A stretch of 64,000 bases of DNA from Phenylobacterium soli (GCF_003254475.1 NZ_QFYQ01000001.1:1550001-1614000); one strand, 5' to 3'. Positions 35,790 through 44,744 are shown, counted from the stretch's first letter. The notes: a model not told the origin generated them from the sequence alone. Program-made: numbers and translations.

Positions 35790-36983
35790 GTGCAGGCCAT
35801 CCACGCCCCGGACGATGTTGTGGAGCAGATGGGCGCCGCCGCCAAGGCGCTCGCCGCCGGGGACGCCGGCGCGGCCCGCCAGACCCTGCAGCGCGTCCTG
35901 GCGAAGGACCCCAGGAACCTGCCGGCCTGGCTGAACCTCGCCGCCGCAGCGCGGGCGATGAACGACTACGACGCCGCGCTCGGCGCGCTCGAAGGCGCCC
36001 TCAAGCTCGACCCGCGCAACTTCTTCGCCCTCCTGGGCCGCGCGACGCTGCTGGAGCGGATGGGCCAGGCCAAGGCCGCGGCGCACGCCTATGGGGTGGC
36101 CCTGACCCAGGTCCCGCCGGACGACCGGCTCGATCCGAACAGCCGCCGCGCGGTCGCTCACGCCCGCGCCGTCCACGCCCGCCACGTGGACGAGCTGGAA
36201 GGCTTCATCCGCGACAGCCTGGCGGCCGCCATCGGCGACCCGGGACCTTCGGCCGCCCGGCGCGCCAGCCACTTCATCGACCTGACCCTGCGCAAGCGGA
36301 CCAACTATCGCCAGGAGCCGGTGGAGTTCTTCTATCCGGGCCTGCCGGCCATCGAGTTCTACGACCGCGAGCTGTTCCCGTGGCTGGCCGAGCTGGAGGC
36401 GGCGACGGCGGACATCCGCAAGGAGCTGATCGCGGTCTTCGAGGAGGATGCGCAGAGCCTCGTCCCCTACATCGATTATCCGGACAGCGTGCCCCTGGAC
36501 CAGTGGGCCGAGCTCAACCGCTCGAAGCAGTGGAGCGCCTATCACCTCTACCTCTACGGCGAGCGGGTGGAGGAGAACTGCCGCCGCACGCCCAGGACCA
36601 TGGAGGCGATCAGCCTGATCCCGCAGCCGCAGGTGCCGCGGCGCTCGCCGGCGGCGATGTTTTCGGTGCTGCAGCCGCGCACGCGCATCCCGCCGCACAC
36701 CGGCGTCGCCAACACCCGCCTGCTCGTCCACCTGCCGCTGATCGTGCCCGAGGGCTGCGGCTTCCGGGTCGGCGGCGAGACGCGGCCGTGGACGGAAGGC
36801 GAGGCCTGGGTGTTCGACGACACCGTCCAGCACGAGGCCTGGAACGAGTCCGACGAGCGGCGGACGATCCTGATCTGCGACCTGTGGAGCCCGTTCCTGA
36901 GCGAGGTCGACCGGGAGATCATCACCCGGGTGATGGACGCCATGGACGTCTACACCGAGACCGCCCCCAGCTCAGACCTGTAG
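35790..36983 (+). CDS. TPR protein with aspartyl/asparaginyl beta-hydroxylase domain, ~397 aa
   Basis: An N-terminal TPR region (~10-110) is followed by an Asp_Arg_Hydrox-type 2OG-Fe(II) domain. It shows VLQPRTRIPPHTGVANTRL with the first iron histidine at ~303, a cupin strand FRVGGETRPWTEGEAWVFDD, the second histidine in VQHEAWN (~347) and a 2OG arginine in DERRTILICDLWSP. I chose GTG 35790 because GGGGGA lies 7 bases before it; GTG 35721 would add 23 residues. Such enzymes beta-hydroxylate Asp/Asn side chains, or other substrates in bacteria. Confidence 0.82.
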   Translation: MQAIHAPDDVVEQMGAAAKALAAGDAGAARQTLQRVLAKDPRNLPAWLNLAAAARAMNDYDAALGALEGALKLDPRNFFALLGRATLLERMGQAKAAAHAYGVALTQVPPDDRLDPNSRRAVAHARAVHARHVDELEGFIRDSLAAAIGDPGPSAARRASHFIDLTLRKRTNYRQEPVEFFYPGLPAIEFYDRELFPWLAELEAATADIRKELIAVFEEDAQSLVPYIDYPDSVPLDQWAELNRSKQWSAYHLYLYGERVEENCRRTPRTMEAISLIPQPQVPRRSPAAMFSVLQPRTRIPPHTGVANTRLLVHLPLIVPEGCGFRVGGETRPWTEGEAWVFDDTVQHEAWNESDERRTILICDLWSPFLSEVDREIITRVMDAMDVYTETAPSSDL

Positions 36984-37003
36984 GCCCGATCTCAGACGCC
37001 GGC

Positions 37004-37546
37004 TCAGTTGTCGCGGTGGACGCGGATGGTCGGCTGGCCGTCGACGCTCATCTTGAAGCTGCCGAGCGCCGCGCGTTTGACCACCACCTTGTCGCCGCCC
37101 TTTGGGTCGCGGAACAGGTCGCCGTCGATCTGGCGCCAGATGGCGCCGTCCTCGAGGACGAAGGTCCACTTGCCCATGGCGTCGGCGCGGGCGGACTTCA
37201 CCACGCCGGTCACCTGGTCGACCTCCTCCGGCGCCAGGGCGCGGGTGACGAAGGCAAGGCTCGGCACCCGCAGGCCGAAGGCCTCGCGGTGCGCCTGCTG
37301 GGCCTGGGCGCGGTCGATCACCACGATGTCGCCCTTGGCCTCGGCGTCGCCCATCTTGGCGGCGGCGGCGTCGTAGCAGGCGAGCCGCGCCGCCGAGTCG
37401 GTCATGGCCCGGCAGTTCAGCACCGCCTGGACGACGGCCGCGTGCTGGCTGGCGGCGCTGTCCTTGGCGAGCGCCAGCCCCGGCAGGGCGAGCACGGCGA
37501 AGGCGGCGGCGGCGGCGAGCGGGGCGGGGTGCTGGGCGAGGCGCAT
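37004..37546 (-). CDS. exported hypothetical protein, 180 aa
   Basis: A signal peptide runs over residues ~1-27 (AAAAAFAVLALPGLALA). The mature protein has one cysteine pair in CRAMTDSAARLACYD, a motif seen in several small periplasmic proteins, followed by a beta-rich half (GKWTFVLEDGAIWRQIDG, VVVKRAALGSFKMSVDG). It is convergent with the TPR/hydroxylase gene and divergent from the PKHD hydroxylase. Similar proteins occur in Caulobacter, but I cannot give a function. Confidence 0.75.
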   Translation of the reverse strand: MRLAQHPAPLAAAAAFAVLALPGLALAKDSAASQHAAVVQAVLNCRAMTDSAARLACYDAAAAKMGDAEAKGDIVVIDRAQAQQAHREAFGLRVPSLAFVTRALAPEEVDQVTGVVKSARADAMGKWTFVLEDGAIWRQIDGDLFRDPKGGDKVVVKRAALGSFKMSVDGQPTIRVHRDN

Positions 37547-37689
37547 GTCGGCTCCGGTGGACGCAGAGGGCGCGCGCGAGTGACTCGCGCGGAGCGGGAC
37601 TGTCGCATGGCGCCGCTGGCCTTGTCGCCTGCGCGTTGTGGGGTCCCACGGCGGATGCTACCCCTGGCGCCGCAAGGGAACGGCGTCAG

Positions 37690-38358
37690 ATGTTTCTAGA
37701 GATTCCGGACGTGCTCACCGCCGAGGAGGTGGCGCAGCTGAAGTCCATCGCGCAGAGCGCCAAGTTCGTCGACGGGCGGATCTCCTCGCCCCACTCGACG
37801 GTGAAGGACAACCTGCAGGTCGACCACGCCGACGAGGGCTATCAGGTCTCCTCCCGGATGATGGCCACGGCCCTGCAGCGCAACGAAGCGTTCCGCAACT
37901 ACGCCTTCCCGGCGCTGATGGCGCCGCCGCTGCTCGCCCGCTACGAGCCGGGCATGAAGTACGGCGTCCACTCCGACTCGGCGGTGATGACGGTGGGCCA
38001 GCGGCAGCTCCGCTCGGACCTGTCCTGCACCATTTTCCTGAACGAGCCCGAGGCCTACGAGGGTGGCGCCCTGGCCGTGCACCTCGGCTCGCGGGTGATC
38101 GAGTTCAAGCTGAAGCCGGGCGATGCGGTGGTCTATCCGTCGACGACCTTGCACGAGGTGACGCCGGTGACCCGGGGCGAGCGGCTGGTGGGGATCACCT
38201 TCATCGAGAGCCAGATCGTCGATTCCACCCTGCGCGAGCTGCTCTACGACCTCGACGAGGTGGCGGCGCTGGAGGGGTTCAACATGTCGCCGGAGAACCG
38301 AACCCGGCTGCAGCACGTGCGCACCAACCTGCGGCGCATGTGGAGCGCGACGAAGTAG
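37690..38358 (+). CDS. PKHD-type 2OG-Fe(II) hydroxylase (PiuC/YbiX family), 222 aa
   Basis: The whole protein follows the YbiX/PiuC pattern: MFLEIPDVLTAEEVAQLK, WVDGR-like FVDGRISS, VKDNLQVD, the iron-binding H-x-D at 94-96 (GVHSD), distal H155 in TTLHEVTPV, and the 2OG arginine in GERLVG. Length (222) is that of the family. PiuC proteins are frequently encoded next to TonB-dependent iron receptors, which suits receptor 2 in this block. The natural substrate is not known. Confidence 0.93.
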   Translation: MFLEIPDVLTAEEVAQLKSIAQSAKFVDGRISSPHSTVKDNLQVDHADEGYQVSSRMMATALQRNEAFRNYAFPALMAPPLLARYEPGMKYGVHSDSAVMTVGQRQLRSDLSCTIFLNEPEAYEGGALAVHLGSRVIEFKLKPGDAVVYPSTTLHEVTPVTRGERLVGITFIESQIVDSTLRELLYDLDEVAALEGFNMSPENRTRLQHVRTNLRRMWSATK

Positions 38359-38374
38359 GCGGGGCGGCGGCGGC

Positions 38375-39397
38375 TCAGGCCGCCAGCAGGCGCGCCACGG
38401 CCGGCCAGTCGGCGGCGGCCCGTTCCAGCCAGGCCAGGCCCCGGGCGATCTCTGCGCCGGCCGCGCGGCGGGCCTCGGCCAGCACCTCGTCCCGGACCCG
38501 GGCGCCGTAGGCGTATTCGGGGGCCTTGGAATAGCGGTCGAAGTAGGCCGAGCCGGCGAGCGCGGCGAGCGTCTCGGGGCCGGCCTCCCGGTCCAGCGCC
38601 TGCAGGACCCTCGCGAGCCCGGCCGTGCGGTCGGCCAGGAAGCGGTCGAAGTTGAGCCAGACGGTGCGGTCCGGCGCGGCCCTGGCGGCGCGGACGAGGC
38701 CGGCCATCTCGCAGTTCCAGCTCATGGCGGCGATCTCGCCGTCCGAGAGCTCTTCCAGCCGCCAGGGCGAGGCGCCGATGTGGGCGTGCAGGCGGGCAAG
38801 GCGCGCGGGCGCTTGGGCGCGCATCTCGAGCACCGAATTGGGCCCGCCGAGGATGGTCGGGATGTAGACCTCCGGCGCGACGGTCAGCAGGATCGCGCGG
38901 CTGTCCGGCGACAGGGCGAGCAGCTCGGCGGCGATGTCGCTGACAATGCTCGTCGCCTTGATCACGGCGCGCTGGGGCGCGAGCCAGGTGCGCGAATAGA
39001 GGGCGGCGAACACCGGCAAGGCGGCGCGCCGGGCGTCGGTGTCCGGACTCTGGGCGAAGGTGCGCAGCGCCTGCGGCTCGCGCAGGGAGAAGACCTGCGG
39101 GTGCGTGCCGAGCACGCGCGAGATCAGCGTCGAGCCCACGTGGCCGATGTGGAATATCCAGTCGCAGGCGATGGGCGCGCCCTCGGCGGCCTTGGCCAGC
39201 GCGTCGAGGCTGGGCGTGGCGACCGGCTGGAGCTGGAGGCGGCCGTCGAGGAAGCTCGCCCGCTCGTAGTCCACCCGCGAGAGGCGGACGAACGCGGCGC
39301 GGTTGTTCGCGAGGTCGACCTCGATCGGGAAGAGCTCGGGCGAGGTCCGCAGCTGGTCGGCGGTCCATCCCGGGGGCGGATCGGTCGGCTGCGCCAT
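38375..39397 (-). CDS. P-loop sulfotransferase-like protein, 340 aa
   Basis: A single sulfotransferase-fold domain without TPRs. The phosphosulfate-loop equivalent is WIFHIGHVGSTLISRVLG at ~81-98, where the usual P-R-S-G-T-T is changed to H-V-G-S-T. LREPQALR follows as in bacterial sulfotransferase-like proteins. The C-terminal half is helical. Whether PAPS is used is uncertain, given the altered loop. It is convergent with the PKHD hydroxylase gene and lies 16 bp downstream of sppA. Confidence 0.75.
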   Translation of the reverse strand: MAQPTDPPPGWTADQLRTSPELFPIEVDLANNRAAFVRLSRVDYERASFLDGRLQLQPVATPSLDALAKAAEGAPIACDWIFHIGHVGSTLISRVLGTHPQVFSLREPQALRTFAQSPDTDARRAALPVFAALYSRTWLAPQRAVIKATSIVSDIAAELLALSPDSRAILLTVAPEVYIPTILGGPNSVLEMRAQAPARLARLHAHIGASPWRLEELSDGEIAAMSWNCEMAGLVRAARAAPDRTVWLNFDRFLADRTAGLARVLQALDREAGPETLAALAGSAYFDRYSKAPEYAYGARVRDEVLAEARRAAGAEIARGLAWLERAAADWPAVARLLAA

Positions 39398-39413
39398 CGC
39401 CGCCTCGCCGGGA

Positions 39414-41192
39414 TCAGCGCAGGCGGTCGGGGGCGAGCACCATGCCGGCGCCCCGCTCGCGCAGCCGCGCGTCGGCCATGTTGTCGAGGATCGCCTGGCT
39501 GCGCGGATCGCCGAACACCCAGGCGGCGGCCGCCATGGTGCGGGCCGAGGCGGCGGAGACGCCGAACAGCTTCTCGAAGGCTTCGAACGGCGAGGCCTGC
39601 GGGGTCATGCGCTTGATGCGCGGTTCGCCGGAGAGGCCGGCCAGGCTCTGGGCCTTGGCGACCGCGTCGTAGAAGCCGCCGAGCTCGTCCACGAGGCCGA
39701 GGTCCTTGGCCTGGGCGCCGGTCCACACGTGGCCCTTGGCGATCTGGCGCACGCGGTCGGGCGTCAGCTTGCGGCCCTTGGCGACGCGCGCGACGAAGTT
39801 GTCGTAGATGCGGTCCATCCAGGTGGAGATCGCCTGGCGCTGCTGGGGGGTGAACTCCTGGCCCATGCCGAAGGCGCCGGTGAACGGCCCGCCGACGCCG
39901 AGCTGGCGCACGTCGACGCCGAAGCGGCCGAGGGCGTCGCCGACCGCGAACTTGCCGCCGAACACGCCGATCGAGCCGGTGAGGGTGGAGGGCTGGGCGA
40001 CGATGGCCGAGGCCTCGGAGGCCACCCAGTAGCCGCCGGAGGCGCCGTAGGTGCCCATGGAGACCACCACCGGCTTGCCGGCCGCCTTGGCCGCGCGCAC
40101 GCCGTCGAGGATCTGCTCGGAGGCGGTGTCGGAGCCGCCCGGCGAGTTGAGGCGGAAGACGATCGCCTTCACGTCCTTGGCCTTGGCCGCCTGGTAGAAG
40201 GCGTCGGCCACGTCGTCGGAATAGATGGTCGAGCCGCGGCTCAGGGGATTGGTGGTCCCGTCGCGGCCGGTGACGATCGGGCCCTCGGCCTCGATCACCG
40301 CGATCGAGCCGCCGGCGCCGCGGCTGTGGCCGTGACGGCCGCGCGCGAAGTCGTCGAAGTCCACCATCTCCGCGCCCGAGCCGGCGCGCTTCAGGAGGTT
40401 CTGCTCGGCCTCGCGCTCCTGGCCGAGGTGATCGATGAGGCCCAGGCGCTGGGCGTCCTCGGCGAGATAGGGGCCCGCCTCGATGGAGCGGCGCAGCGCC
40501 GCCGGGTCGAGCTTGCGGTCGGCGGCGGCGGCCGAGAGGCTGGTGGCGTAGACCGAGCCGAGCCAGGAGAGCTCCGCCTCGCGGTGGGCGGGGGTGTAGT
40601 CGGAATAGAGGTAGCCGTTGACCGCGTTCTTGTACTCGTAGCGCTGCTCGTAGTCGGCGTGGACCGCGTACTTGTCGAACAGGCGCTTGAAGAACAGGTC
40701 CTCGTTGGAAAGGCCGGTGACCTGGAACGAGGCGCCGGGCTGCATCCAGAAATCGCCCGAGGCGGCGCCCACCTCGTAGGTCGAGATCACGGCTCCGGCC
40801 GGATAGAGGCCCTGGCTGAAGGCGATCACCGGCTTGCCGGAGGCGCGGAAGTGTCGAATCGCCTGGCGCAGCTCGTCGGCCATGCCGGGCTCGAGCCCGT
40901 CCTCCGGCAGGCGCACCAGGAGGCCCTTCACATGGTCCTCGGTCTCGGCGCGGCGCAGGCCCTCGACGATGGACATCACCGACTGCGAGCGGCGGCCGAT
41001 GCCGGCGAAGGGGCTCTGGGGCGACTGGTCGGTGAGCGGATCGCGCAGGTCGAGCTCGATCACCGCCCGGGCCGGCAGAGGGCCGGGACCGGCGGCGTTG
41101 GCGGCCATGGCGATCAGCACGAAGGGGACACCGATCACGAAGATCATGAGGCCCGCGAAGACGCCCGCGGCCGTGATCAGGAACTGCTTCAT
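39414..41192 (-). CDS. sppA: signal peptide peptidase SppA, 67K type
   Basis: This membrane-anchored serine protease digests remnant signal peptides. One N-terminal membrane helix (residues ~5-31) precedes two S49 repeats. The catalytic lysine is in [10 protein letters not shown] (~187) of the first repeat, and the nucleophile serine is in [13 protein letters not shown] (~384) of the second, as in E. coli Spp[15 protein letters not shown] is the usual conserved stretch. At 592 residues it is the long two-domain form. The ribosome binding site before ATG 41192 is weak; a GTG at 41258 is an alternative. Confidence 0.94.
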   Translation of the reverse strand: MKQFLITAAGVFAGLMIFVIGVPFVLIAMAANAAGPGPLPARAVIELDLRDPLTDQSPQSPFAGIGRRSQSVMSIVEGLRRAETEDHVKGLLVRLPEDGLEPGMADELRQAIRHFRASGKPVIAFSQGLYPAGAVISTYEVGAASGDFWMQPGASFQVTGLSNEDLFFKRLFDKYAVHADYEQRYEYKNAVNGYLYSDYTPAHREAELSWLGSVYATSLSAAAADRKLDPAALRRSIEAGPYLAEDAQRLGLIDHLGQEREAEQNLLKRAGSGAEMVDFDDFARGRHGHSRGAGGSIAVIEAEGPIVTGRDGTTNPLSRGSTIYSDDVADAFYQAAKAKDVKAIVFRLNSPGGSDTASEQILDGVRAAKAAGKPVVVSMGTYGASGGYWVASEASAIVAQPSTLTGSIGVFGGKFAVGDALGRFGVDVRQLGVGGPFTGAFGMGQEFTPQQRQAISTWMDRIYDNFVARVAKGRKLTPDRVRQIAKGHVWTGAQAKDLGLVDELGGFYDAVAKAQSLAGLSGEPRIKRMTPQASPFEAFEKLFGVSAASARTMAAAAWVFGDPRSQAILDNMADARLRERGAGMVLAPDRLR

Positions 41193-41328
41193 CCGTTGAA
41201 TCCGGCGTCCGTCCGCGCCCGGAGGAATCGTGCGCTCACGCAATCGCCTCTCGCACACTCTGAGTTGCGCGGGAAGGTGGGTCGTCGCCCCCGGCGGGGA
41301 ACGGGCTTTTGGATCGTCGCGGGGAAGA

Positions 41329-41405
41329 TGGTCGGAGTGGCAGGATTTGAACCTGCGACCCCCGCGTCCCGAACACGGTGCTCTACCAGACTGAGCTACA
41401 CTCCG
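41329..41405 (-). tRNA. tRNA-Pro (anticodon CGG)
   Basis: On the minus strand a 77-nt cloverleaf folds with acceptor CGGAGTG/CACTCCG, D-arm GCTCAGTCTGGTAGAGC, anticodon loop TTCGGGA, T-loop GGTTCAAATCC, and an encoded CCA. Confidence 0.96.
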
Positions 41406-41541
41406 ACTTGGGAGGGCGCCTTATAGGGGACGGTTTTCATCGCTGCAAGCGCGCCAAAAGCGCCCGTTGCATCGGCGTATTGCCTGCGCTACATCGGCGC
41501 CTCCGCGGAGGCCGGTTCGCCGCCTTCGTCGCCGTTCCTGC

Positions 41542-41615
41542 TGGGGAATGGTGTAATGGTAACACAGCGGTTTTTGGTACCGTTATTCTAGGTTCGAGTC
41601 CTAGTTCCCCAGCCA
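41542..41615 (+). tRNA. tRNA-Gln (anticodon TTG)
   Basis: A 74-nt cloverleaf: acceptor TGGGGAA/TTCCCCA, D-arm with TGTAATGGTAACACA, anticodon stem GCGGT/ACCGT around loop TTTTGGT, T-arm CTAGGTTCGAGTCCTAG, discriminator G and encoded CCA. The U-start acceptor with a weak first pair is normal for tRNA-Gln. Confidence 0.96.
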
Positions 41616-41706
41616 CGGCCCTCCCGGGCGTCAAAGGACGCCGGGACCTTCCCTCAGAACTGATCGCCGGGAGCCTGGGCTCTGCGCCGGCTCGGCGCGC
41701 CGCTGC

Positions 41707-42141
41707 TCAGGGGAACGATTCGCCTCTTCCGCGCCGCACCGCGTTCTTCCAGGCCCACACGAACGGCTCGGTCATCGCACAATTGCCGAGGCCGGCGACT
41801 GGTTCGCCGCTCGGGGTCCACCGGCTGAGCGCGCCCTGGAGCCGGTAGAGGACCAGATCGTAGTTCGCCTGAGGGGTGCGCACCGGGATCACGATCTCCA
41901 ATGCTGTCCCCCTGATCGGTTGCGCGAACTGGGCAGAACCCGTCGGTGTGGGAAACCCGACGCCGGCGGCGAAATCGATGACCAGAGCCTCGATCGGCCT
42001 GCCGGACGTGTCGTAGCACGGCAGCTCGAATCGTTGGGGCGCTTGCGCGGTTACCTGCGCTTGCGCCAAAGCGGGTCCGGTGGGGGCCAGGGCGAGCAGC
42101 ACGGCGGCCGAGGCGGCGAGGCTGCGGAACGATGTCTTCAT
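41707..42141 (-). CDS. exported hypothetical protein, 144 aa
   Basis: A signal peptide MKTSFRSLAASAAVLLALAP ends near A26 (TGPALA). The mature part has two cysteines (LPCYDTSG and GNCAMTE) that could form a disulfide. No family is recognised. A purine-rich AGGGGGGGACA lies before ATG 42141. It is divergent from the DUF2177 gene, with the ECF11-type promoter of that gene in between. Confidence 0.7.
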   Translation of the reverse strand: MKTSFRSLAASAAVLLALAPTGPALAQAQVTAQAPQRFELPCYDTSGRPIEALVIDFAAGVGFPTPTGSAQFAQPIRGTALEIVIPVRTPQANYDLVLYRLQGALSRWTPSGEPVAGLGNCAMTEPFVWAWKNAVRRGRGESFP

Positions 42142-42230
42142 GCGATGTCCCCCCCTTTGGCAGGTAGCTGGGATTCGGCCGCGCCAGTCCAGCTTTCTGA
42201 CATTCGCCCGGACCACTCGCGGCGGGCGCG

Positions 42231-42257
42231 TGATCCGCCGCGGCGGCTGCGTCGTAG
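42231..42257 (+). promoter_or_regulatory. putative ECF11 (RpoE) promoter for the DUF2177 gene
   Basis: TGATCC (42231-42236), a 16-base spacer and CGTAGG starting at 42253 match the sigma-E consensus described for Rhodobacter sphaeroides (TGATCC, N18, TA-rich). The start codon lies 21 bases after the -10. The same geometry occurs twice at 44827-44885. Confidence 0.65.
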
Positions 42258-42277
42258 GAGGGGCGAAGGAGATCCGC

Positions 42278-42685
42278 ATGCCCCTCGCCATCGCCTACGG
42301 ACTGACCCTGGTCATCTTCGCCGTCATCGACACCCTCTGGCTGGGGGCCATGGGCGAGCGCCTCTACCGGCCGCTGATCGGCGGAGTGCTGGCCGAGCGG
42401 TTCCGGGCCGCGCCGGCGATCGTCTTCTACGTGGTCTACGCCGCGGGCCTGGCGCTGTTCGCCGTGCGTCCCGGCCTGGGCGAGGGCTGGCGGACGGCCC
42501 TGGTGTGGGGCGGCCTCTTCGGCTTCTTCGCCTACGCCACCTACGACCTGACCAACTACGCCACCCTGCGGACCTGGAGCCTGACCCTGACCATCGTCGA
42601 CATGGCCTGGGGCGTCGTGGTGAGCGCGGCGAGCGCGAGCCTCGCCACCCTGGCCGCCTCGAAGGTGATCCGGCTAGTCGGCTGA
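42278..42685 (+). CDS. DUF2177 membrane protein, 135 aa
   Basis: Four hydrophobic segments and the family motifs VIFAVIDTLWLG and FAYATYDLTNYATLRTW identify DUF2177. These small inner-membrane proteins recur in sigma-E/ChrR singlet-oxygen regulons of alphaproteobacteria, but their activity is unknown. AAGGAG precedes ATG 42278. Its 3' end overlaps the convergent DUF1295 gene by 12 bases. Confidence 0.93.
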   Translation: MPLAIAYGLTLVIFAVIDTLWLGAMGERLYRPLIGGVLAERFRAAPAIVFYVVYAAGLALFAVRPGLGEGWRTALVWGGLFGFFAYATYDLTNYATLRTWSLTLTIVDMAWGVVVSAASASLATLAASKVIRLVG

Positions 42686-43483
42686 GCCCCGCCGCGGGGG
42701 CCGGGGGATGAAGACGCTGGTGCGCGCCGCATAGCGCGCGAACGCCGCGGGCCGGGTGCGGCGCATGTGGTCCTCGAGCGGCGGCACGCCCGACACCCGG
42801 GTCAGCAGCCAGAGCATGTAGGCCGGACCGCTGAGGGCCAGCCAGCCCCAGGGCCAGCCGCCCGACAGTTCGATGGCGAACAGCGGCCAGGCGCACCAGC
42901 CCAGCCACTCGAAGAAATAGTTGGGATGCCGCGACCAGGCCCAGAGGCCGCGCTGGCAGATCGGCCCGTGGCCGGGATCGGCTTTGAACGCGGCGAGCTG
43001 CCGGTCGGCGACCGCCTCGCCGGCCAGGGATCCGGCCAGCAGGAGGGCGGCCAGCGCGTCCTGAAGATCGAGCCCCGGCGCTGGACGGCGGGCGGCCAGC
43101 AGGATGCTGAGGGCGAGGACGGCGCCGGCCGCGGCCTGGAGCATCAGGAACCCGAACATGCGCGCGTCCGCCTGGTCGCCCCAGGTTGCCCGCAGGTGCT
43201 CGTAGCGGGCGTCGGCGCCGCCGCGGGCGGCGCGGACGGCGAGGTGCGCGCCCAGGCGAAGGCTCCAGAGGCCGATGAGGGCGCCGACGAGGACCTGGCG
43301 GGCGGTGGGCGCCGCGTGGGGTGGCAGGAGCGCGACGCCGACGCCGGCTGCGCCGAGGCCGAAGGTCCACAGGGCGTCGGCCCAGCCGCCCTGGCCGGTG
43401 CGGCGCTGGATCGCCCAGGCGAGCGCCATCACCGCGGCCATCCAGAACGCGGCGCCGAGCCAGGCCGGCAGCAGGGCGGTCAA
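42674..43483 (-). CDS. DUF1295 membrane protein (steroid 5-alpha-reductase-like), 269 aa
   Basis: A polytopic membrane protein whose C-terminus has the steroid-reductase/methyltransferase-like pattern: QRGLWAWSRHPNYFFEWLGW, then LLTRVSGVPPLEDHMRRTRP. DUF1295 proteins are regularly encoded with ECF11 sigma factors. They are thought to act on lipids, but the reaction is not established. The start is the TTG at 43483, which overlaps the chrR stop (TTGA); no upstream start is available without entering chrR. It is the third gene of the rpoE-chrR operon. Confidence 0.88.
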   Translation of the reverse strand: MTALLPAWLGAAFWMAAVMALAWAIQRRTGQGGWADALWTFGLGAAGVGVALLPPHAAPTARQVLVGALIGLWSLRLGAHLAVRAARGGADARYEHLRATWGDQADARMFGFLMLQAAAGAVLALSILLAARRPAPGLDLQDALAALLLAGSLAGEAVADRQLAAFKADPGHGPICQRGLWAWSRHPNYFFEWLGWCAWPLFAIELSGGWPWGWLALSGPAYMLWLLTRVSGVPPLEDHMRRTRPAAFARYAARTSVFIPRPPRRGSAD

Positions 43484-44148
43484 AGGCGGATGAACGGCTG
43501 CATCAGGCGTCCGAGGACGCCGGGCAGGAGGAGCTGGCCGTCGAGCGCGGCGACGCACAGGCAGGGCTCGTGGGAGACGACGCGCGGCTGGTGCAGCACC
43601 TCGCCGTCGGCCTCCTCGAGATCGCCGACGTCGAAGCGGGCGGTCTCGGTGGCGTAGGCGCCGGAGAGGACACAGGTCAGCTCGACGCCGCCGTGGGTGT
43701 GCAGCGGGGTCGAGCGGCCCGGATCGATCTTCAGCAGGATCACCCGGCAGGCGCCGTCGCGCGGCGCGCCGACGTCGCGCACCCGCACCCCTGGCCCCAT
43801 CCAGCGCCAGCGGCCGAGCGGGTAACGGCGCAGAGGCCCGGGCAGCTCGGGCATGTCGTTGAGCGGCGGCGGGGCGGCGGCCTCGCCGCTGTCGGCCTCG
43901 ACCCGGGCCAGGGCGACGTCGAGCGCGTCGGCGGCCATGGCGGTGGGCGCCAGGCTCTCCAGCACCTCGCCGCCGACGCTCATCAGGCCGCGGACGAGGC
44001 CGTCGGCCTGCGGGCGAAGGGCCAGGTGTGTGGCGACCACCACCGCCTCCGGCGGGCTGAGGGTTCCGGTGGCGTAGGCCAAGAGGCGCTCGGCCGACGG
44101 GCCGTGGCCGGCGAGGGTGGGGGCGAGGCTCGTCTGGACAGGGGTCAT
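43480..44148 (-). CDS. chrR: ChrR-like anti-sigma factor with cupin domain, N-terminal zinc cysteines missing
   Basis: The N-terminal anti-sigma domain (residues ~12-85) has H15, then exactly 25 residues, then H41 (VATHLALRPQA). The two cysteines of the HX25HX3CX2C zinc motif are R45 and A48. The C-terminal cupin (~115-205) keeps its metal ligands in TPLHTHGGVE (H, H, E) and a further histidine in VLHQPRV. ChrR binds and silences RpoE and releases it upon singlet oxygen. The ATG overlaps the rpoE stop (ATGA). Start and length (222 aa) fit the family. Confidence 0.9.
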   Translation of the reverse strand: MTPVQTSLAPTLAGHGPSAERLLAYATGTLSPPEAVVVATHLALRPQADGLVRGLMSVGGEVLESLAPTAMAADALDVALARVEADSGEAAAPPPLNDMPELPGPLRRYPLGRWRWMGPGVRVRDVGAPRDGACRVILLKIDPGRSTPLHTHGGVELTCVLSGAYATETARFDVGDLEEADGEVLHQPRVVSHEPCLCVAALDGQLLLPGVLGRLMQPFIRL

Positions 44149-44744
44149 GAGGCGCCTCCGTCATGATCGGCTTCTGGGGTCGCGTCAGGGCTCGCTTCAG
44201 GCGCGGCTTCCAGCATCTGGCGAAGGCGCAGGAGGCCGGTGCGGATCCGGGACTTCACGGTCCCGAGCGGCAGGCCCAGCCGTCGGGCGACCTCGCTGTG
44301 CGGGTGCTCGAGCATGAAGGCGAGGCGCAGGACCTCGGCCTGATCCGGCTGCAGGCGACCGAGCGCGCCGCGCAGGCGGGCGGCGGCCTGGGCGCTGGCC
44401 AGCAGGGCGTCCGGCTGCTCGCTCTCGGGCGCGCAGGGGTCGAGCTCGGGCAAGGGCGGGGTGCGCGCCTCGCGCCGCAGCAGGTCGAGGCGGCGGTTGC
44501 GGGCGATGGCGAAGATCCAGGCCGCCGCCCCCGCCCGGCTGGCGTCGAACAGGTCGGCCTTGCGCCAGACCGTGAGCATGGCGTCCTGGGCGAAGTCCTC
44601 GGCCGCCTGGGCCGAGGCGCCGGACTTCATCAGCCAGGTCTTCAGGCGGGGCGCGAAGTGGGCGAAGAGCTGCGCGAAGGCCTGCCGGTCGCGGTGCTGG
44701 GCGACGGCTTCGATGAGGCGATCGTACAGCGCGTCCTGGCTCAT
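44145..44744 (-). CDS. rpoE: ECF11-type RNA polymerase sigma factor RpoE
   Basis: This extracytoplasmic-function sigma factor directs the singlet-oxygen response. Region 2 reads FAQLFAHFAPRLKTWLMKSG, FAQDAMLTVWRKADLFD and WIFAIARNRRLDLLRRE. Region 4 reads LRLAFMLEHPHSEVARRLGL and LGTVKSRIRTGLLRLR. I chose ATG 44744, where homologues start. ATG 44819 would add 25 low-complexity residues. It sits just where the putative promoter would start transcription, so a leaderless longer form is possible. rpoE, chrR and DUF1295 all overlap by four bases. Confidence 0.92.
   Translation of the reverse strand: MSQDALYDRLIEAVAQHRDRQAFAQLFAHFAPRLKTWLMKSGASAQAAEDFAQDAMLTVWRKADLFDASRAGAAAWIFAIARNRRLDLLRREARTPPLPELDPCAPESEQPDALLASAQAAARLRGALGRLQPDQAEVLRLAFMLEHPHSEVARRLGLPLGTVKSRIRTGLLRLRQMLEAAPEASPDATPEADHDGGAS

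Noticed and set aside
41329-41615. tRNA pair considered as an integration site for a mobile element
   Set aside because: No integrase, no partial tRNA duplication and no change in base composition next to either tRNA.
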